From Dirofilaria immitis (lineage: Eukaryota > Nematoda > Chromadorea > Rhabditida > Onchocercidae), in NCBI GenBank assembly GCA_024305405.1, contig JAKNDB010000066.1, positions 372,001-436,000 of the forward strand: a stretch of DNA of 64,000 nucleotides, given 5' to 3'. Shown piece by piece: positions 12,271-26,578 of the stretch. Numbering within the stretch: position 1 is the first letter of the stretch; every line of letters begins with the position of its first letter. A program made the position numbers and the translations under genes. The notes beneath the pieces were generated by a model that was not told the DNA's origin, ran no database searches, and saw nothing but the letters and a program-made list of their open reading frames with translations.

Positions 12271-12959
12271 GTATTTCAAGGACATACGAGTAAAATAATT
12301 ATTTATCTTAGGTTGCAGATGCCAAAGAAATCCATCTGTTATTGCATATTTAAGGACAGGTCAAAAATTCAATAGATGATATTTATTGATAGTGCTATTA
12401 GTACATACTAGACATAGATGAGTATGGATAACTTTCCTGAAAGAAAATTTTACTCTGTAGTCCGATGCATTATTCATTTTGATTTTAATTATCTTAATTT
12501 TTTAATAACTTGAATTGCATCAAATTTCGAAAAGTGTATTGTAAAAGATCACGGGAACGTTGTATCGAAGGTACCAAAATCTCTTCATTTCATTTTCAAG
12601 CCATTAGCTTAACTGTTTAATTAATCACATTGAACTGATTAGTATCGTAGCGATTATATTATATGATTTCTCATTCTATTAAACAATACATTTTACTGAA
12701 TAATTGACATCTTATTTTAAGACAATAATTTTCGCTTACACTTGTTATGCTCGCATTGTTAGAGATCTATAGATTGATCAATTTCTAACAGTTATTGAGT
12801 TTTTATCTTATATAATAGTTGATTTATTATTATAAAATATTATCGCATGAAAATCACGCATAAATTTCTTAGGTTTAGTTTCATTTCATAATTTATTCAA
12901 TACCAGCAGAACAAATTATCTTTTTAGTATTGAAATGAAATCAACGAATAAAATTTTAG

Positions 12960-15900
12960 AACGCCGAAACCGCTATCGGATATTGAATGTCTAAAAGATC
13001 AAGTGCTGCAGAATTCAGCTCCGACATTAGAAATACAACCATTGCGAGATTTGAGGTCAGGCGAGATTACAGGTTATATCGAAGTGTTGAATGACAGAAA
13101 TGCTGAAGCAGGTGATCCAAAAACATCGATGTCACTCAACAGGTCAGATATATCTGCGTGCGCATGATTGGCCTGAGGTCATAAAATTTGTTTTCTTGTT
13201 TTTTCCCACTTAGCAATGAAGCGAATGGATAAAAATAAAATACGTAATGAGTTCGTTTTTAATTTATGATCTATTATATCTCAGAACGCATTTGAAATTA
13301 TCGTGACTGCCGGCACCACGCAATATATATCAGTCATATTTTAGCTTAAAATTTCTCAATTTTTGTTAAACTATAAAGATAACGAATTCCTTTAACGCGG
13401 TGAAGGAAGAGAAAGAATTGATTTGACAAAGAGAGGAAGATAAGAAGGAAAAAGAATTGAAACAATTGTATCTACGAATTTCGTCGCTATTCAACTAATC
13501 TTTAGGTCTCCAGATCTAAAAAGCGCTTCAAATTTTATGGGTTCTGCAAGCAATATTCCGTTTATGCCTGGTATATATTTTATTTTTACGTATTCATCGT
13601 TACGACGAACGGAAATACTTTAAAAATAAAGTAATTTGAAAAGAAAAGCTGTGTGTTTCGACACACAGACTGCCTTTTATTCGGTTATAAATGGTTAAGA
13701 TTTTTATTTTGTTCATTGTTTTAATTTCTTGTCACAGTCAGGGATTTCTTTTTATTTTTCGTCGAACAAGCGATATAAATTTTTTGAAAATTATCTTATT
13801 GTTTTTTTTACATGCAGGTGGTTTCGATGCAGAAATCGAAAATGTGCTTCGCTTAAGTGATATTGATATGTCGACGAACGAAATCTCGGAAGAAAAAACA
13901 TATCTACATTTTAACGGCAAGTACAAAACTTGCCTTTTTTTAAATGCTGTTATCATTTTGAAATAATTTTAGAGCCTCAGCGAAATTCGCTTTTCCTCGT
14001 TTAAAGTATAATTTTCTGCTTTTGCTTTTTACCTCTTAAAAAAATTTTTATGCTTTAATAAGCACACTTGAGAAATGAAATTTTGATTTAACTTCTGGAT
14101 TTCAAAACTTTCAAAATCAATCGAAAACAAGCTAGAATTTATAAGATTTCTCATTTATTTTTGAAAATAAAAAAAGCAAATCAAAGAGGGATATTTTATT
14201 TGCCAATTTTTTAGATATAAATTATTTTTAGAAATTACGAAATGATCTTTATCTTTGAAGCATCTCAGTGTTTTAATTTCTTTTCTGTTGTATGAATTAC
14301 AGAATGCTCTACATCGGAATTACTTTTTGCGTTCCTGGGATAAATATTAATGGTCTCACTGAAAATGACATTCATGGTTTTCCTCAAGACAATCTTTATT
14401 TCGTTGATAATAATTTGGCTGATTTGTTGGAATCTGTGAGCATCAGTAATTCAGCGAGTTCTACGAAAACGATGGGAGATAGTTTTGAAAACACGAAGGA
14501 ATCATGTAATGAATCGGAAATTGATATGGAAGTGGATAAAGATTTCGAAGTAAGACTTTTGAGTTTTCATTGGTGAAAGAAATGACTTTCAATTTATGCA
14601 AGCAGAGCTCTAATAACTGCAAACAGTAACGAAAATCTACTAAAAATCAATAAAAATATTTTTTTTTCGGAATTCTATATAAAATCTTCTAGTGCAGTTC
14701 GATACAATCTTCTTATTGATTCATGTCGACACATAAAAACGAATCTTTCAAAATTACACCAATTATCTTATACTATTTAGGCAAACTTATTTCCATGTAA
14801 TATTAAAAAAACTATTTTTCTTACATATCTCTCGGAAGAAAGTCATTATGGGAATGTTTTGAAATTGAGAAATAATGTAATCCTGATTATAAAGGGCATA
14901 TTCTTTCTCACTTAACAGTAAAGAAAATGAGGAGCTTTCTTTAGTAACATTTTAGCGCTATTAGTTTAACTGAGACATAACAGAAATAGGAGCTGATTCC
15001 GAGTAATTTTGATTTTAAAAGATTTTGAAGCAATGTCCTGTATTTTACTTACTTTTTAGCAGCTGGTGATAACAGTGGAAGATGTTGAACCTTCATCAAG
15101 TGGAAAAAATGAGTTGCAAGCGCAAGATAGAGAATATTCATATGCTCATGTTTTGAATACATCAAAAAGTGTTGCTGATTATGAAATATTGAAAAGCAAT
15201 ATGGCAAGACAGGTGAAAATCGCTTTTTTTTAAAAATTCAGAAATATTTTCATTTTATTAATTTTTGCAGCAAACATTTATAAGCAACATATTTAATTAC
15301 TGGATGAACTAGTCGGTTGTGATGTTATAACTAGTTTTCTTATTTTTCAAAAAAATCATCGTCTATACATAGTTAGTCCAGTATTTATCCATTATTTATT
15401 CGTGACTGCGCAAATTTAGAAATAGATGATAGCGCAATCCTGTTTAATAATTTTGCAAAATACTAAATGCCTAAATGCTTTTTTTCTCAGTTGCTATTTG
15501 TACATACAGTTTCCGACAGTAAATTTCATATTTTAGTATCCATTTGAACTGGATCCATTCCAGCAGCAGGCGGTTATATGTTTAGATCGTGGCGATTCAG
15601 TATTCGTTGCCGCTCATACTTCAGCTGGCAAAACTGTTGTTGCTGAGTATGCTGTTGCTTTGTGCAATTTACATAAAACCAAGTAAAGCTTTTTCAGCAA
15701 TTTTAATTTAAAGAGATGAAATAAATCTTCCATTATTTCACCGCAATATAAATGGCTAGCTTTACATTAATCATAATATTATAAAGACTTATAGATCACC
15801 AAAAGCGTAACAAACAGTAGTTTAAATAAAATAATTTAATTGTTTTATGATTTCTCTTCAAAAGTCACGAGCAGCGGGTCTGGCGAGCAGTCGTTTTACA

Positions 15901-18900
15901 AGCCTAAAACATATGGTGAACCATTTTTGTTTTTTTGTAATAATCTGGACAAACAATCTTTAGAGGAGTAATTGAATTAGCATTGCCATAATAACATAAA
16001 TTTTCACTTTTTGTAGAGCTATATATACATCACCGATTAAAGCACTTTCAAATCAAAAATTTCGCGAATTCAAACTTATTTTTGATGATGTTGGTCTTAT
16101 AACAGGTGATATACAATTGCATCCAGAAGCTTTTTGTCTCATAATGACAACAGAAGTTTTAAGGTCTGATTTTAATTTTATTAAGTAATTTCTGAAGTGG
16201 TTATGAATGGCTGACAAATTTGATTATTTATACCATATTCTAGGAATAATTCTATATAAGAAATGATTGCTCATTCTGATTATGCTTCGAGAATTAATTT
16301 CGGCGGTCGGTATATTTTTGCTAATATTTAAATTAGAATGCTTCAAGAAATATTTAGATGTAAAATCAACAACTTTACATTTTTTGGCATTATCATTATT
16401 TATGATTTTGATCGCTTTTCAGATCTATGCTTTATAATGGGTCAGAAATTATTCGCGAATTGGAATGGGTCATTTTTGATGAAGTACACTATATTAATGA
16501 TGCAGAGGTTTGTTCAGAATTCTTAAAAGAAATGAGAAATGGAAGTGAGGTTTTCACCTCGAAGACCCCTGAATGTCAATACAGCATTGCATTGATCTTT
16601 GGAGAATAAAAAACAATAAATGAGCTCATTCACAATATTTTTATATAGAGTAGTACTCATCAAAATGTTTCTTCAGATACATTTATTCGTTAAATTGCTG
16701 TTGGTCGGATTTTCCAGCTTTAATTGTCATAATATTGTGATTCTTACGAGTATCTTAAAACTTCCAATTATGAATTTTGTCGGTATACTGACAATATTTA
16801 CTTGTTTTCACTTCCTCACTATGACAAGATAAGCAGATTAAATGTGATGGAAAAGTTCCAAATAGTTTTTCTTAATGATTTTTCTTAGCGTGGTCACGTT
16901 TGGGAGGAAGTGCTGATTATGTTACCAGCTCATGCAAAAATTGTTATGTTAAGTGCTACTGTGCCTAATTGTATTGAATTTGCTGATTGGGTTGGGTAAG
17001 TAATTTTTGTCAAATTGAAATTTCAACAAAAATTTTTGTCAAAAATTGAAATCTTGAATTTTTGTCAAATTGAAATTCTGACTTTCATATTAATCCATTT
17101 TATCTAATTTCTTCATCAGTCATAAAAACGGGCCAAATTCAGTTTAATCAATCAATGTGCAATGAGTATCGTTTTTAGTCTTTATGTTCATTCTTTCATT
17201 TGATATAAATTTCAGACGCATTAAAAAAAACAAATTTATGTGATTATGACTGTGCGACGTCCTGTGCCACTAGAACATTTTTTATATACTGGACAAGATG
17301 GTAAAACTAAAAAGGATATGTTTAAAATTATCGACAGCAGTGGGCAGTTTGTTCAAAAGGGTAACAACTTCTCATTGGCATTTTTTTTCATTGATTTTCA
17401 TTTTGAGTCTATCCATTCTTCGATCTAATTTCCGGACTATCATTAGAATTAATCAGCCTTCAATTATTATTTTCTTATTTCATATGATCGAAGTGCGGGA
17501 ACAATAATTTAAATGACGGATGGCTGTAAATTATTGAAGGCTGCTTATAGTGTCAGTTGATAACCATTAATTTAATAGCTTCATTGGTTTGACTGTCATG
17601 ATTTGAATGTCTGATCCTGGACATTTTTCCTGCATTCCGATAAATTTTGAATAGTATTGTATAGATTCCTTCTTTTATTGCATTGATATACTTTGATTAA
17701 TTTTTTTAATATATTGTTTTCTCTTTCATTTTAAAGGTATTCTCTAGCAACTGCAGCTAAAGCAAATATACGTAAAGCAAATGCAAACGTAGGACCTGTT
17801 GGATATCGACCAAATAATAAAATTTTAAGTTATTTGAAAAATTTCATGATGTTTTTAATTTGATTTATATTTTAATCTTTATATAGTTGTATCATTTAAA
17901 CTTCGAAATTTGTGTTTTTCACGTTCTGATATTTCTAGGACAAGAATGTTTATATTACCGTTATTGATCATTTACGCATGCAGAAATTGCTGCCCGCCAT
18001 TGTTTTTGTTTTTTCTAGGCGAAGGTTTGATTTTCTCATTGTTTTTGAACATGAAAAAAACCTACAACTTAAATTTATTACTTTTTAAAGATTAAATTTG
18101 TTATAATGTTTTAAAGTCAAGTTGAACCCTAAGCATGTTTAAAATTGACATATTGTTTTTCACTAGTTAATACCTCTGAAAGTTATGATAAAACTGTAGC
18201 TTTGAATTTTGTTTGATAATGCGGTATTATTCTATATTAATTTTTGACCTGCCATGGAATAGTCTAATAGAGATCTCATCCGTGTTTTTCTATTTGAAAT
18301 CACTTTAAATTTAATACTAATTTATGAATAATTACACTGAAGATGTGATGATAATGCGTACTTGTTGCGATCGGTTGACTTGACTACGGAGAAAGAGAAA
18401 TCTAGTATACATCATTTCTTTTCAAAATGTATTACTCGCTTAAAGGGTTCAGATAAACATCTACCTCAGGTTAGTTTTATGATTCATTTCACTAGGAGCA
18501 TTTCTTGTTTAATACGGTGCTTCCAATACCAATAAGTAATGCATCGGAGATTCGATTTTAAGCCATTTCCTTTTGATCCATTGCATATACTGCACTATTC
18601 AATGATTTTTTTATTTGTATATAGCAGGTTTTTTTCTTCCTTTTTGTGGCCAGCATCAAATAATACTGGTAAAATGAAAATAGGAATATACAACTTTTAC
18701 TCACAGCTGATTTTTCTTTTCCTACTGATATTTTTCTTTGTTTTAATATCAATTTTCAACAGTATAATAACATTTGCATTGTTGTCTATTCGACAAAATA
18801 TTCTCTTCCAATTTATTTATTGAATTATATTTTTAGATAGTTGTCATTGATGTTTGACTGACTTCAGCATGGTTGGAAATTACTCGGGATTTAATTCAAT

Positions 18901-21900
18901 CCCAAAATGTTTTTAGATAATACAAATGAAGGAATTACGCAAGTAGTGTTTTTAGATAATACAAATGAAGGAATTATGCAAGCACGGTTTTGCAATTCAC
19001 CATAGCGGTATTTTGCCGATTCTAAAGGAGGTTGTCGAACTGCTCTTCCAAAAGGGATTAGTCAAGGTACATGTTTTCAAAATATCAATGAAAATAAATT
19101 TTTTGAATTTTTGTTGTCGAATCTGTTTCTGGGATTTCGAGTACATGTGGGTTTTTCCTGATAATATTATTTTAATAAAAAGTGACCAGGTTAAAGATTT
19201 ATTTCGATATCAACGTGAATTTTTTTTGTTGTTCTTTTGAGATAAGTATTGCAGGTATTATTTGCTACCGAAACTTTTGCGATGGGTGTCAATATGCCCG
19301 CTCGGACGGTGATTTTCGATTCACTGCAGAAACATGATGGTCAACAGTTGCGTATGTTGAATCCTGGAGAATATATTCAGGTATTCCACTGGTTTTATTC
19401 TTACAAGTTTTTAAATGTATGGATGTAAATAGCAATAGTGCAATAATTTTAAAAGTATGGCACTGTTCTAAAAGTTCAAGAAAAATGAAAGTATTTATTC
19501 TTATACCATTCATGGGAAACCTTATAACTTATGATAGAGTAATCAGCAAATAAAATGATTTAATATGGTTGATGATGCCGAATATGTTAAGAGAAATGAA
19601 GAACTCAAGGAATAATTATTGGTTATCAGTTCCCATTTCTCTTGATCAAGTTTTTTGAATTAAGCAGCTAATTTTAATTTTCTAAACTGATTAGCCAATT
19701 TTTTTTTTTTGAGTAGTGCGAAAGAAAAATTTTCGACAAAATTAAATGATCATTAAAAATGATTTTTAGATGGCTGGTCGTGCTGGCCGACGAGGTTTGG
19801 ATGCTACTGGAACCGTAATTGTTTTATGTAAAGGACCTTACGTTCCAGATTATTTAGATCTAGTCAATTGTATGCAGGTAAGATATTGTCATTTTTCGCA
19901 TAATTCTTTCGGTTAAATGAATAAGTTTTAAATACAAAATGATGCTTTTTGAAGTATTAGAAGGTAATGTAAAAGAAAGAAAGAGTGGTGATGAAGAAAT
20001 GAAAGAAGTGGTCCTCATTTATCTTTGCGGGAATTTCCATATAAAAAATACAAAGGAAACTTGAATTTGTTTATAATTCTTTGTCATTGAAATTTCTTTC
20101 ACCATTCATTACATGAATAATATAAACTTCTTTTTTGTTTTGTTATATAATTTCAGTTATTTCAGGGTAAACCAACGAAGTTGGAGTCACGATTTAGAGT
20201 AACATATTCAATGCTTCTCAATTTGTTACGAGTAGAGCATCTGAGTGTCGAAGATGTGCTGAAGAGAAGTTACGTTGAGAGCGCATCACTAAGATTGGCA
20301 TTTACACAAGAAACACATTTAAAAGAGGTAAATTAAATCAGGTACATAAATATGCATTGTATGTATTGTTGTGGACAAGTTTTTTAATGTTATGTTCTTG
20401 TCAGTATGAATAGAATTCCGAAATACAAACATGAATACTGGTGAAATTTCTAAAATGGTATTCAGTTGATTGTTCTGAATTTGATTTCTCTTTATGTTCA
20501 TTCCATCGCGCCATTTATTTTATGATATAAATGCAAGCTTAAACTTTGTCAAAGCTATTCGTTCCTGAAAATGAAGTTTTAATCACTATTTAATAGTCGA
20601 ACTATATTAATGTTATTGTTCAATATTTGCTATTTTACATAATTAAGAATTATTTGTTCGAAAGCATATTTATTCTTAATTCTTAACAAAAAGTCTATTG
20701 GTTTGCACGAAATATATTTTATAAAATTTAATTTCAGATAGAAAAGTTACTAGCATCGAAAGAAGATCTTAGTTGTGCAACATGTTTTCCTGTCGCAAGC
20801 CACTCAATTGTTGATTATTATAACAACTTAAAAATATTTCTACGATCTCGAGCTGAATTATGGTCTGAATTGACTCGATTTTCGGTTGTGGACAAATTTT
20901 TGTCACCAGGACGTTTAATTATTGTTTGTTTGCCAGAAGTTGGGCGAGTTTCTACTCTGGCAATGATTCTTAAGGTTTATAAACATTTCATTGAAAACGT
21001 TAAGTTTCCGATTGAATTAGAGGGCCAATATTTGCTATCCTTGTTTAAAGTCATGATTTTATAGTTTTTTCTTCATCCGATTTTGCAAAAGTAATGAAAT
21101 TTCTTTAACCAATTTTTTAAGAATTTTTACGACCTTATTGGTAATTTTTAAAGAAACCAATTGTTGAAGGTCGTGATAGATGGAAACTTAAAAAAATGAC
21201 TTTACTTCTATCGATGGAAAACAGTCAGCAGGTTGCAGGATGTTGTAAACAGGAAATAGATCATTTCACACGAATGTCGCAGGAGGTTAGATTCGTTGTT
21301 TGTGCTTTTTATTTTAGCAAATTTGAAATTTCATGATACCACTATGAATATTCGAGAGGTATAATTCTTGTTTCCAGGAGCAGCGTGAAGTTTGTGAAAG
21401 AAGCCTATTGCAATGTGCAGCATTTTATGGTCTTGAAGGTGTACCACCTCAAGAATTCTCTGATGAAGTGCGAAGAATATTAACTGTTGTGGATAATATA
21501 CCATTCGACCGTTTGATAGCAATTTGCCAAAAACTGTGAAGATTGATCCATTGGCTATTATAGAAGATATAAAAGAAAGAAATTATCGAAATAATCGGTA
21601 TTTTTTTTCTGTAGAAAGATTTTTCCCTTTGTTTTCTTTGTTTTTATGAATTTTTTTATTCGTCTGAATTTTCCCTATAAAATATGACATGGATATGCGG
21701 TTTAAAAAATGGTGTTAGTTTTTGATTTCATCTTTTTTTGTTGTCAAGTCATTTGTAGCTATATTTTGTATGATAATATTTATTGAATTTTATGATTTTA
21801 TTTACAGAACCAGATCGCCAGATCAAGCCGTCCAAAAATAATTAGCGAAATTGATAATGTAGCGGCAAATTGGGATGGCACCAAAAGGGAAGTATAAAAC

Positions 21901-23948
21901 TACCGGGACAGGATATACAAGTGAATGCTATTGACATATTTCAAAAATCACTTCATTTGAATGACTTCCGCAATTTTCTCATAAATGATGCAAATTTTCA
22001 ATGTCGACAGTGTTCGTTATTCCGAGAACATGTGAGTTTAATGTTCATCCAGCTTTAACCTCTAGAAAACTTAAAGTGCATGTCTGTTTTCCTAAATCTA
22101 AAAAAAATCTCGCATCGCTTCAGACATTTCAATTTTCTTTTGCCTTTATTTTCTTAATTTTTCAGTTTCACCGTTTTTTTCATTTTTTCGTTTTTACTTT
22201 TGAATTTGTTGTTTGATGTTGTAATTTGCAATTAATAAAAGATTTGAGTGAAGTTTTTTTCTGAAAGATTAAATTATTTCTTAATTAATTTTAGTTCTTA
22301 TATGTACATGATAAAAAAGCCTGCAAGACAAGTGTGATCATCTTCGTTTAAAGCTTTCAACTGATGGATTGCTGCTTTCACAGGATTATTATGATCGTAT
22401 CAAGGCAATGTTCCATATTATTCTTGATTGCTAAAATTATATATTAATTACATTTGTTTACTGGCTTTTTAATTTCCTTAACAATTTACTTTTGAATATT
22501 ATAGCTTTTGCGTCGGTTGAATTATATAGACGATTCAAATTTGGTTTCTTTGAAAGGTCGCGTAGCGTGTGAAATACATCACCAGGTATGGCACAATTAT
22601 TATTTTTCACTTTTGTTTATCATCTGACAGATGATATTGTATTCGCTCAGTGTTGTGCTATAAATTACGGCAGTAGCATTTCTGGTTTTTTAGTAAACGC
22701 TTTCACTTCACGTTTGTTTCTTTCTGCAAAATTTTTCTATATTTTTAGTAAATAATTGCTGATCAATAATGAAAGCAGAAGTGAAATACATGATAAAACT
22801 ACATTTTTAGGAATTGTTGATTACGGAATTGATATTGGACAACAAATTTCACTATCGTTCACCTGCGGAAATAGCGGCTATGCTTTCAGTAACTACGTGC
22901 CAACATAAGTCAAGGGAAGCGAATACAGAAGCGATAAAGATGAAATCGTACGAAGGCCACCGATACTAAAGGAGGTATAACACATTAACGATATTTATAT
23001 AGAATTGCATAGACAAACATAATTGGAAATGCTAGATAAGAAGGTTTCCTATTGTGGGAGGTCATAAGTTAGAATTCGAAGGTATTTTTTCTCATTGTTC
23101 ATTTTTAGTTGGAAGTTGACGTCATCGAAGTATGCAACAAAATTAGAAAAATCCAACGGGAATGTGGTATAAAAGATATCGATCTTTCTGAAGAATTGAG
23201 CTTTGATTTGATGCATGCCGTTTATGAATGGGCGAACTCCATGGTAAAAAATAAGAAATTTCTTCCTAAAATTATTTCAGTATATTGCTTGTATTTTCAG
23301 TATTTTTCAGGAACATTTATAGAATTGGAGTTATGATATTAGCTTTCCATATCAAAGCTTATTTCCCATGTTTTTAAAATTTAAGTAAGAACAAGTCATC
23401 AGTCCTTTCACCAAATGATTGTTTAGTATTTTCTTGCTGCTAAGTCATTGAAATATCCGTTAAATCTATTTATGGCCAAATGATTGAGAATCCATTTCAC
23501 ATGATCTCTTTGGCTGTATGTTGAATTTAAATATACTATACATTTAATTGAAATCTTCAAGACATAAGTTTTCTATATCTTAATGCTGCTTCTTACAAAT
23601 CGCATCGCATCATATTATCTCGTCGGATTTTCTTTGGAGTAACGTCAATAGTATCACAAATTCACCCTTTCCTCCATCAATGCTGTGATTATATGATCAC
23701 TATATCGACATTACAGTTGACTTAATTTCCCGCTTTTTCAGCCATTTGCTGAAATAATGCAGCTGACGGATGCACAAGAAGGTTTGATTGTACGTTGTAT
23801 ACAGAGACTGGATGAATTATGTCGTGATATACGAAATGCCGCACGACTAATTGGTGACCCTGCATTGTATGAAAAAATGGAAGATACATCGGCAGCTATT
23901 AAAAGGGATATCGTTTTTGCTGCTAGTCTTTACACTGTTCTAGACTAG
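12960..23948 (+). CDS. skih-2: SKI2-type DExH RNA helicase (SKIV2L/SKIC2 orthologue)
   Basis: SKI2 is the ATP-driven 3'-5' helicase of the Ski complex (Ski2, Ski3, Ski8) that feeds mRNA to the cytoplasmic exosome. Exons: 12960-13142, 13506-13570, 13818-13920, 14303-14549, 15060-15212, 15537-15682, 16017-16163, 16423-16507, 16889-16995, 17216-17360, 17737-17788, 17939-18024, 18343-18469, 18956-19066, 19255-19380, 19770-19877, 20166-20327, 20738-20974, 21154-21285, 21378-21597, 21808-22031, 22295-22404, 22505-22585, 22811-22974, 23109-23243, 23742-23948. Visible motifs: [11 protein letters not shown] (Q-like), AAHTSAGKT (Walker A), FDEVHYIND (DExH box), LSATVPN (motif III), [26 protein letters not shown] (motif VI). 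The N-terminal PFMPGGFDAE and the C-terminal [14 protein letters not shown] match the SKIV2L subtype rather than MTR4. Length is about 1,220 residues, near the usual 1,246. Seven frame breaks are described in findings. The symbol follows C. elegans. Confidence 0.93.
18908..18985 (+). repeat. 39-bp tandem duplication copying a splice acceptor and exon start in SKI2
   Basis: Two adjacent 39-bp copies begin TGTTTTTAGATAATACAAAT at 18908 and 18947. The downstream copy provides the acceptor used for exon 18956-19066 ([12 protein letters not shown]). The upstream copy offers an identical acceptor but reads IIQMKELRK and then TAG. See findings. Confidence 0.9.
22404..22504 (+). other. Probable GC-AG intron in SKI2
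   Basis: The conserved reading YDRIK joins [10 protein letters not shown] only if the exon ends at CAAG followed by GCAATG, giving a GC donor. The acceptor is TATAG at 22501-22504. The exon 22295-22404 then has an exact phase once one A is restored in the run at 22313, and the spacing matches the SKI2 family. Confidence 0.65.
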
Positions 23949-26578
23949 GATATAAATGATGTTCATTATTTATTCTATATTTTTTTTTAAGAAAATCAGT
24001 AGATACAGCAAGAAGTTCTCGAAACTTATACGGTAGAAATAATATCCCTCTTCATGATTTTTGGGATTTTCAATTTTCAATTCTACTTCATGATAATTAG
24101 CAAGAATTAATAATGATTGATCAAAAATGACTAATTGCCAAAAATCAAACCTTGTCTTTCTTTACTACACCGTGGAGATCATTCAATCTTTTATATCGTC
24201 ATTTTAATTTATAATCATCTTTGTAAATGTCTTGGAGTTGTTATTATATTACTTTTTCTCGACATATTTTATGTTGCCTTCTCCGATCAGCCTTCTGTGA
24301 AATGCATTAACTGCTAAAGTTATGATTCTTATCCCACAGTATACATGATTCGTTAGATATTCAATTTAAATAGAAAATTATTTTATTAATATTTGATTTA
24401 CTGAGCCATGTATCCAGATATTAGTAAAATATCTATTGCTAGTCATATCGTGAATATTTCTTTGACAGTCCGTAAAACTTATGTTTTTAGCAATTTTTAT
24501 TGTGCGCTTTTACATGTTTTAAAATTTTATTGTAAATAATATCATCTGCATTCCACTGTAAATATTATTGTTGTCGAGATTGGGATGTTTTAAATAATTC
24601 TTAAGAACTTTTTAAACATGAGTTATATTCGGAAGATAGGATGTTACGTAGCTTGTAAGGATGATCGCTATCAGTCTGACTGTAAAAGAGATTTCCAGTT
24701 TCAAAGGAAATTGAAAGTAAGGATATAGAATGTTCTTAATTTTTGGTTGTGGGGTTTGATTTCATCTAGTTTTGTGATAAGAACTAATGAGAATAGATTG
24801 ATTTTTGTTTTGTTGATGAAACTTATCGCTTTCTTGTTTTATTTAACTTTTCAGTTACTTTATTTGAATATTCAAATGTGGCAGTAATAAAAAATATTCG
24901 ATTTTCTTCGTTGCGCAATTTTAAATTGTATATTTGAAAATTCTATTTTTATTGCTTCCATGATTATTATTCTGCAAACTTAAGCAGAAGAATTCCAAAA
25001 TTCGATCTAAATATTATAAAAAGCTTATATAGGCCAGGTTATTTCAAATTTGACTTTCATCTTCAGTTACTTTTTGATTAAAGTTAGTATTATATTAATA
25101 TTAAAAGAATAACGCAATAAAATATTTGTTCAGGTTGTTGATAATAAAACTTAATGATCGCAATCTCAGCCTTAACTGTCGAGATATTTAGGAGCTGTCA
25201 AAAGAAAATGATATTTTCTCAAATTTGTAATGAACACATATCATGCATAATTATTGCGTTAATCAATAATATTTTCTTAAATCTTGCTAAAAGAAGCAAC
25301 CATAATATGAGTTAAGTGTTTCTCCTCTAATTACATTATTGTCATTAATCATTACTATCATAGTTTATGAAATATAGGCTTTAGTATTAAAGTTTAGCAA
25401 TTTTGTATTTAGCTTAATTTAAATAAATCTTCAAAAATAACAATTCACTATGATTTCTTGTGATCATTTCATCATTTAATATTATCCTTATCATTTTATC
25501 ATTTCAATATCTTTTCATTCCTCTTATTATTATTATTTTTTCTACCTGTTTAGTTTTTATTTGAAAAGAATTAGAAATAATTTAGATATATTTTAATTTT
25601 AAAAATTTCATTTACTTTTTTTTCAAATTTCTTCAAAAATAATAAAAAATGATAAAATGATTTAATAATAATAAATCTACCATCTAAATTTCTTAGATTT
25701 TTCTATTACAAATTAAATGATTTATTTAACTTTTTTAAAAGTGACATAACAGAATGAAATTTGTTAGTACAAGAAACAATTTAAATATGTTTATAGTAAA
25801 TTGACAAAAAAAATACATACAACTTACTACTAATCATCAATGGATGAGGAATGATAATGACAATTGCTGATTATGATAATCAGAATATTGTTAAGTATAA
25901 CAATGATATTCAATGATTAGTATTATTATTATTATTCATAATATTCTTTATCATATTTCAACTAATTAATAACCGTATTTAAATTAGTCATAGTGAAAAA
26001 TAATCCTACTACTAATAATACAGTAATAATTATGTTAGCAATAATCATTTTTCACTATAAATATAAATGAAGTGAAGTGAGTGTTAGAATCAATATCTAT
26101 CATGTAGTAGTATATTTTGAAATTTACAGAATTAAATTTTATTTTCTAAAAGATAAAAAAAAAAATTGGTGCAGAAAAATGGGTCAAATGGAAGTGTATA
26201 AATAATTGTAGAGAGGAATTAAATGATGCAATGCAATTTGAGTAGTAGTAGTAGTTAAGTTAATGCCTGAATTAATGAATAATTAAAATGATAATATATC
26301 ATTTATCACTTTTTAAATAGGGTTGAAACAGAAAATTATATGCTTTTAATGCTACAAAATATATCTATATGTTTCATATAATTACACTTACATCACTTTG
26401 ATTATAAAAAAGAAAAAAGAAAATTGTAAAATATGTGAACAGAGAATAGGCAGTAAAATTGATTAATTTTTAAATTATATATATTATAATTAATTGAGGT
26501 ATTATTGCTTCCGGCTCTAACTACTGTATAAGTCATTCCTCATCTCGAAAACACTTCTTGAAATTTGTGTCTCTTTGT
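23949..26578. other. Intergenic region downstream of SKI2
   Basis: AT-rich 3' flank of SKI2 and of the small membrane-protein gene (tail to tail). It contains scattered homopolymers and a short ATT run near 25921-25935. A 36-codon open frame at 24618-24728 is too short to defend. No RNA gene or transposon was recognised. Confidence 0.6.

Noticed and set aside
12960..23948. SKI2 as a pseudogene
   Set aside because: Every break but none of the splice sites or motifs is damaged, the losses are single bases in or beside runs, and two other genes show the same pattern. Technical error explains this better.
24618..24728. 36-codon open frame MSYIRKIGCYVACKDD downstream of SKI2
   Set aside because: Cys-containing and not low complexity, but too short and without signal peptide, splice sites or recognised family.
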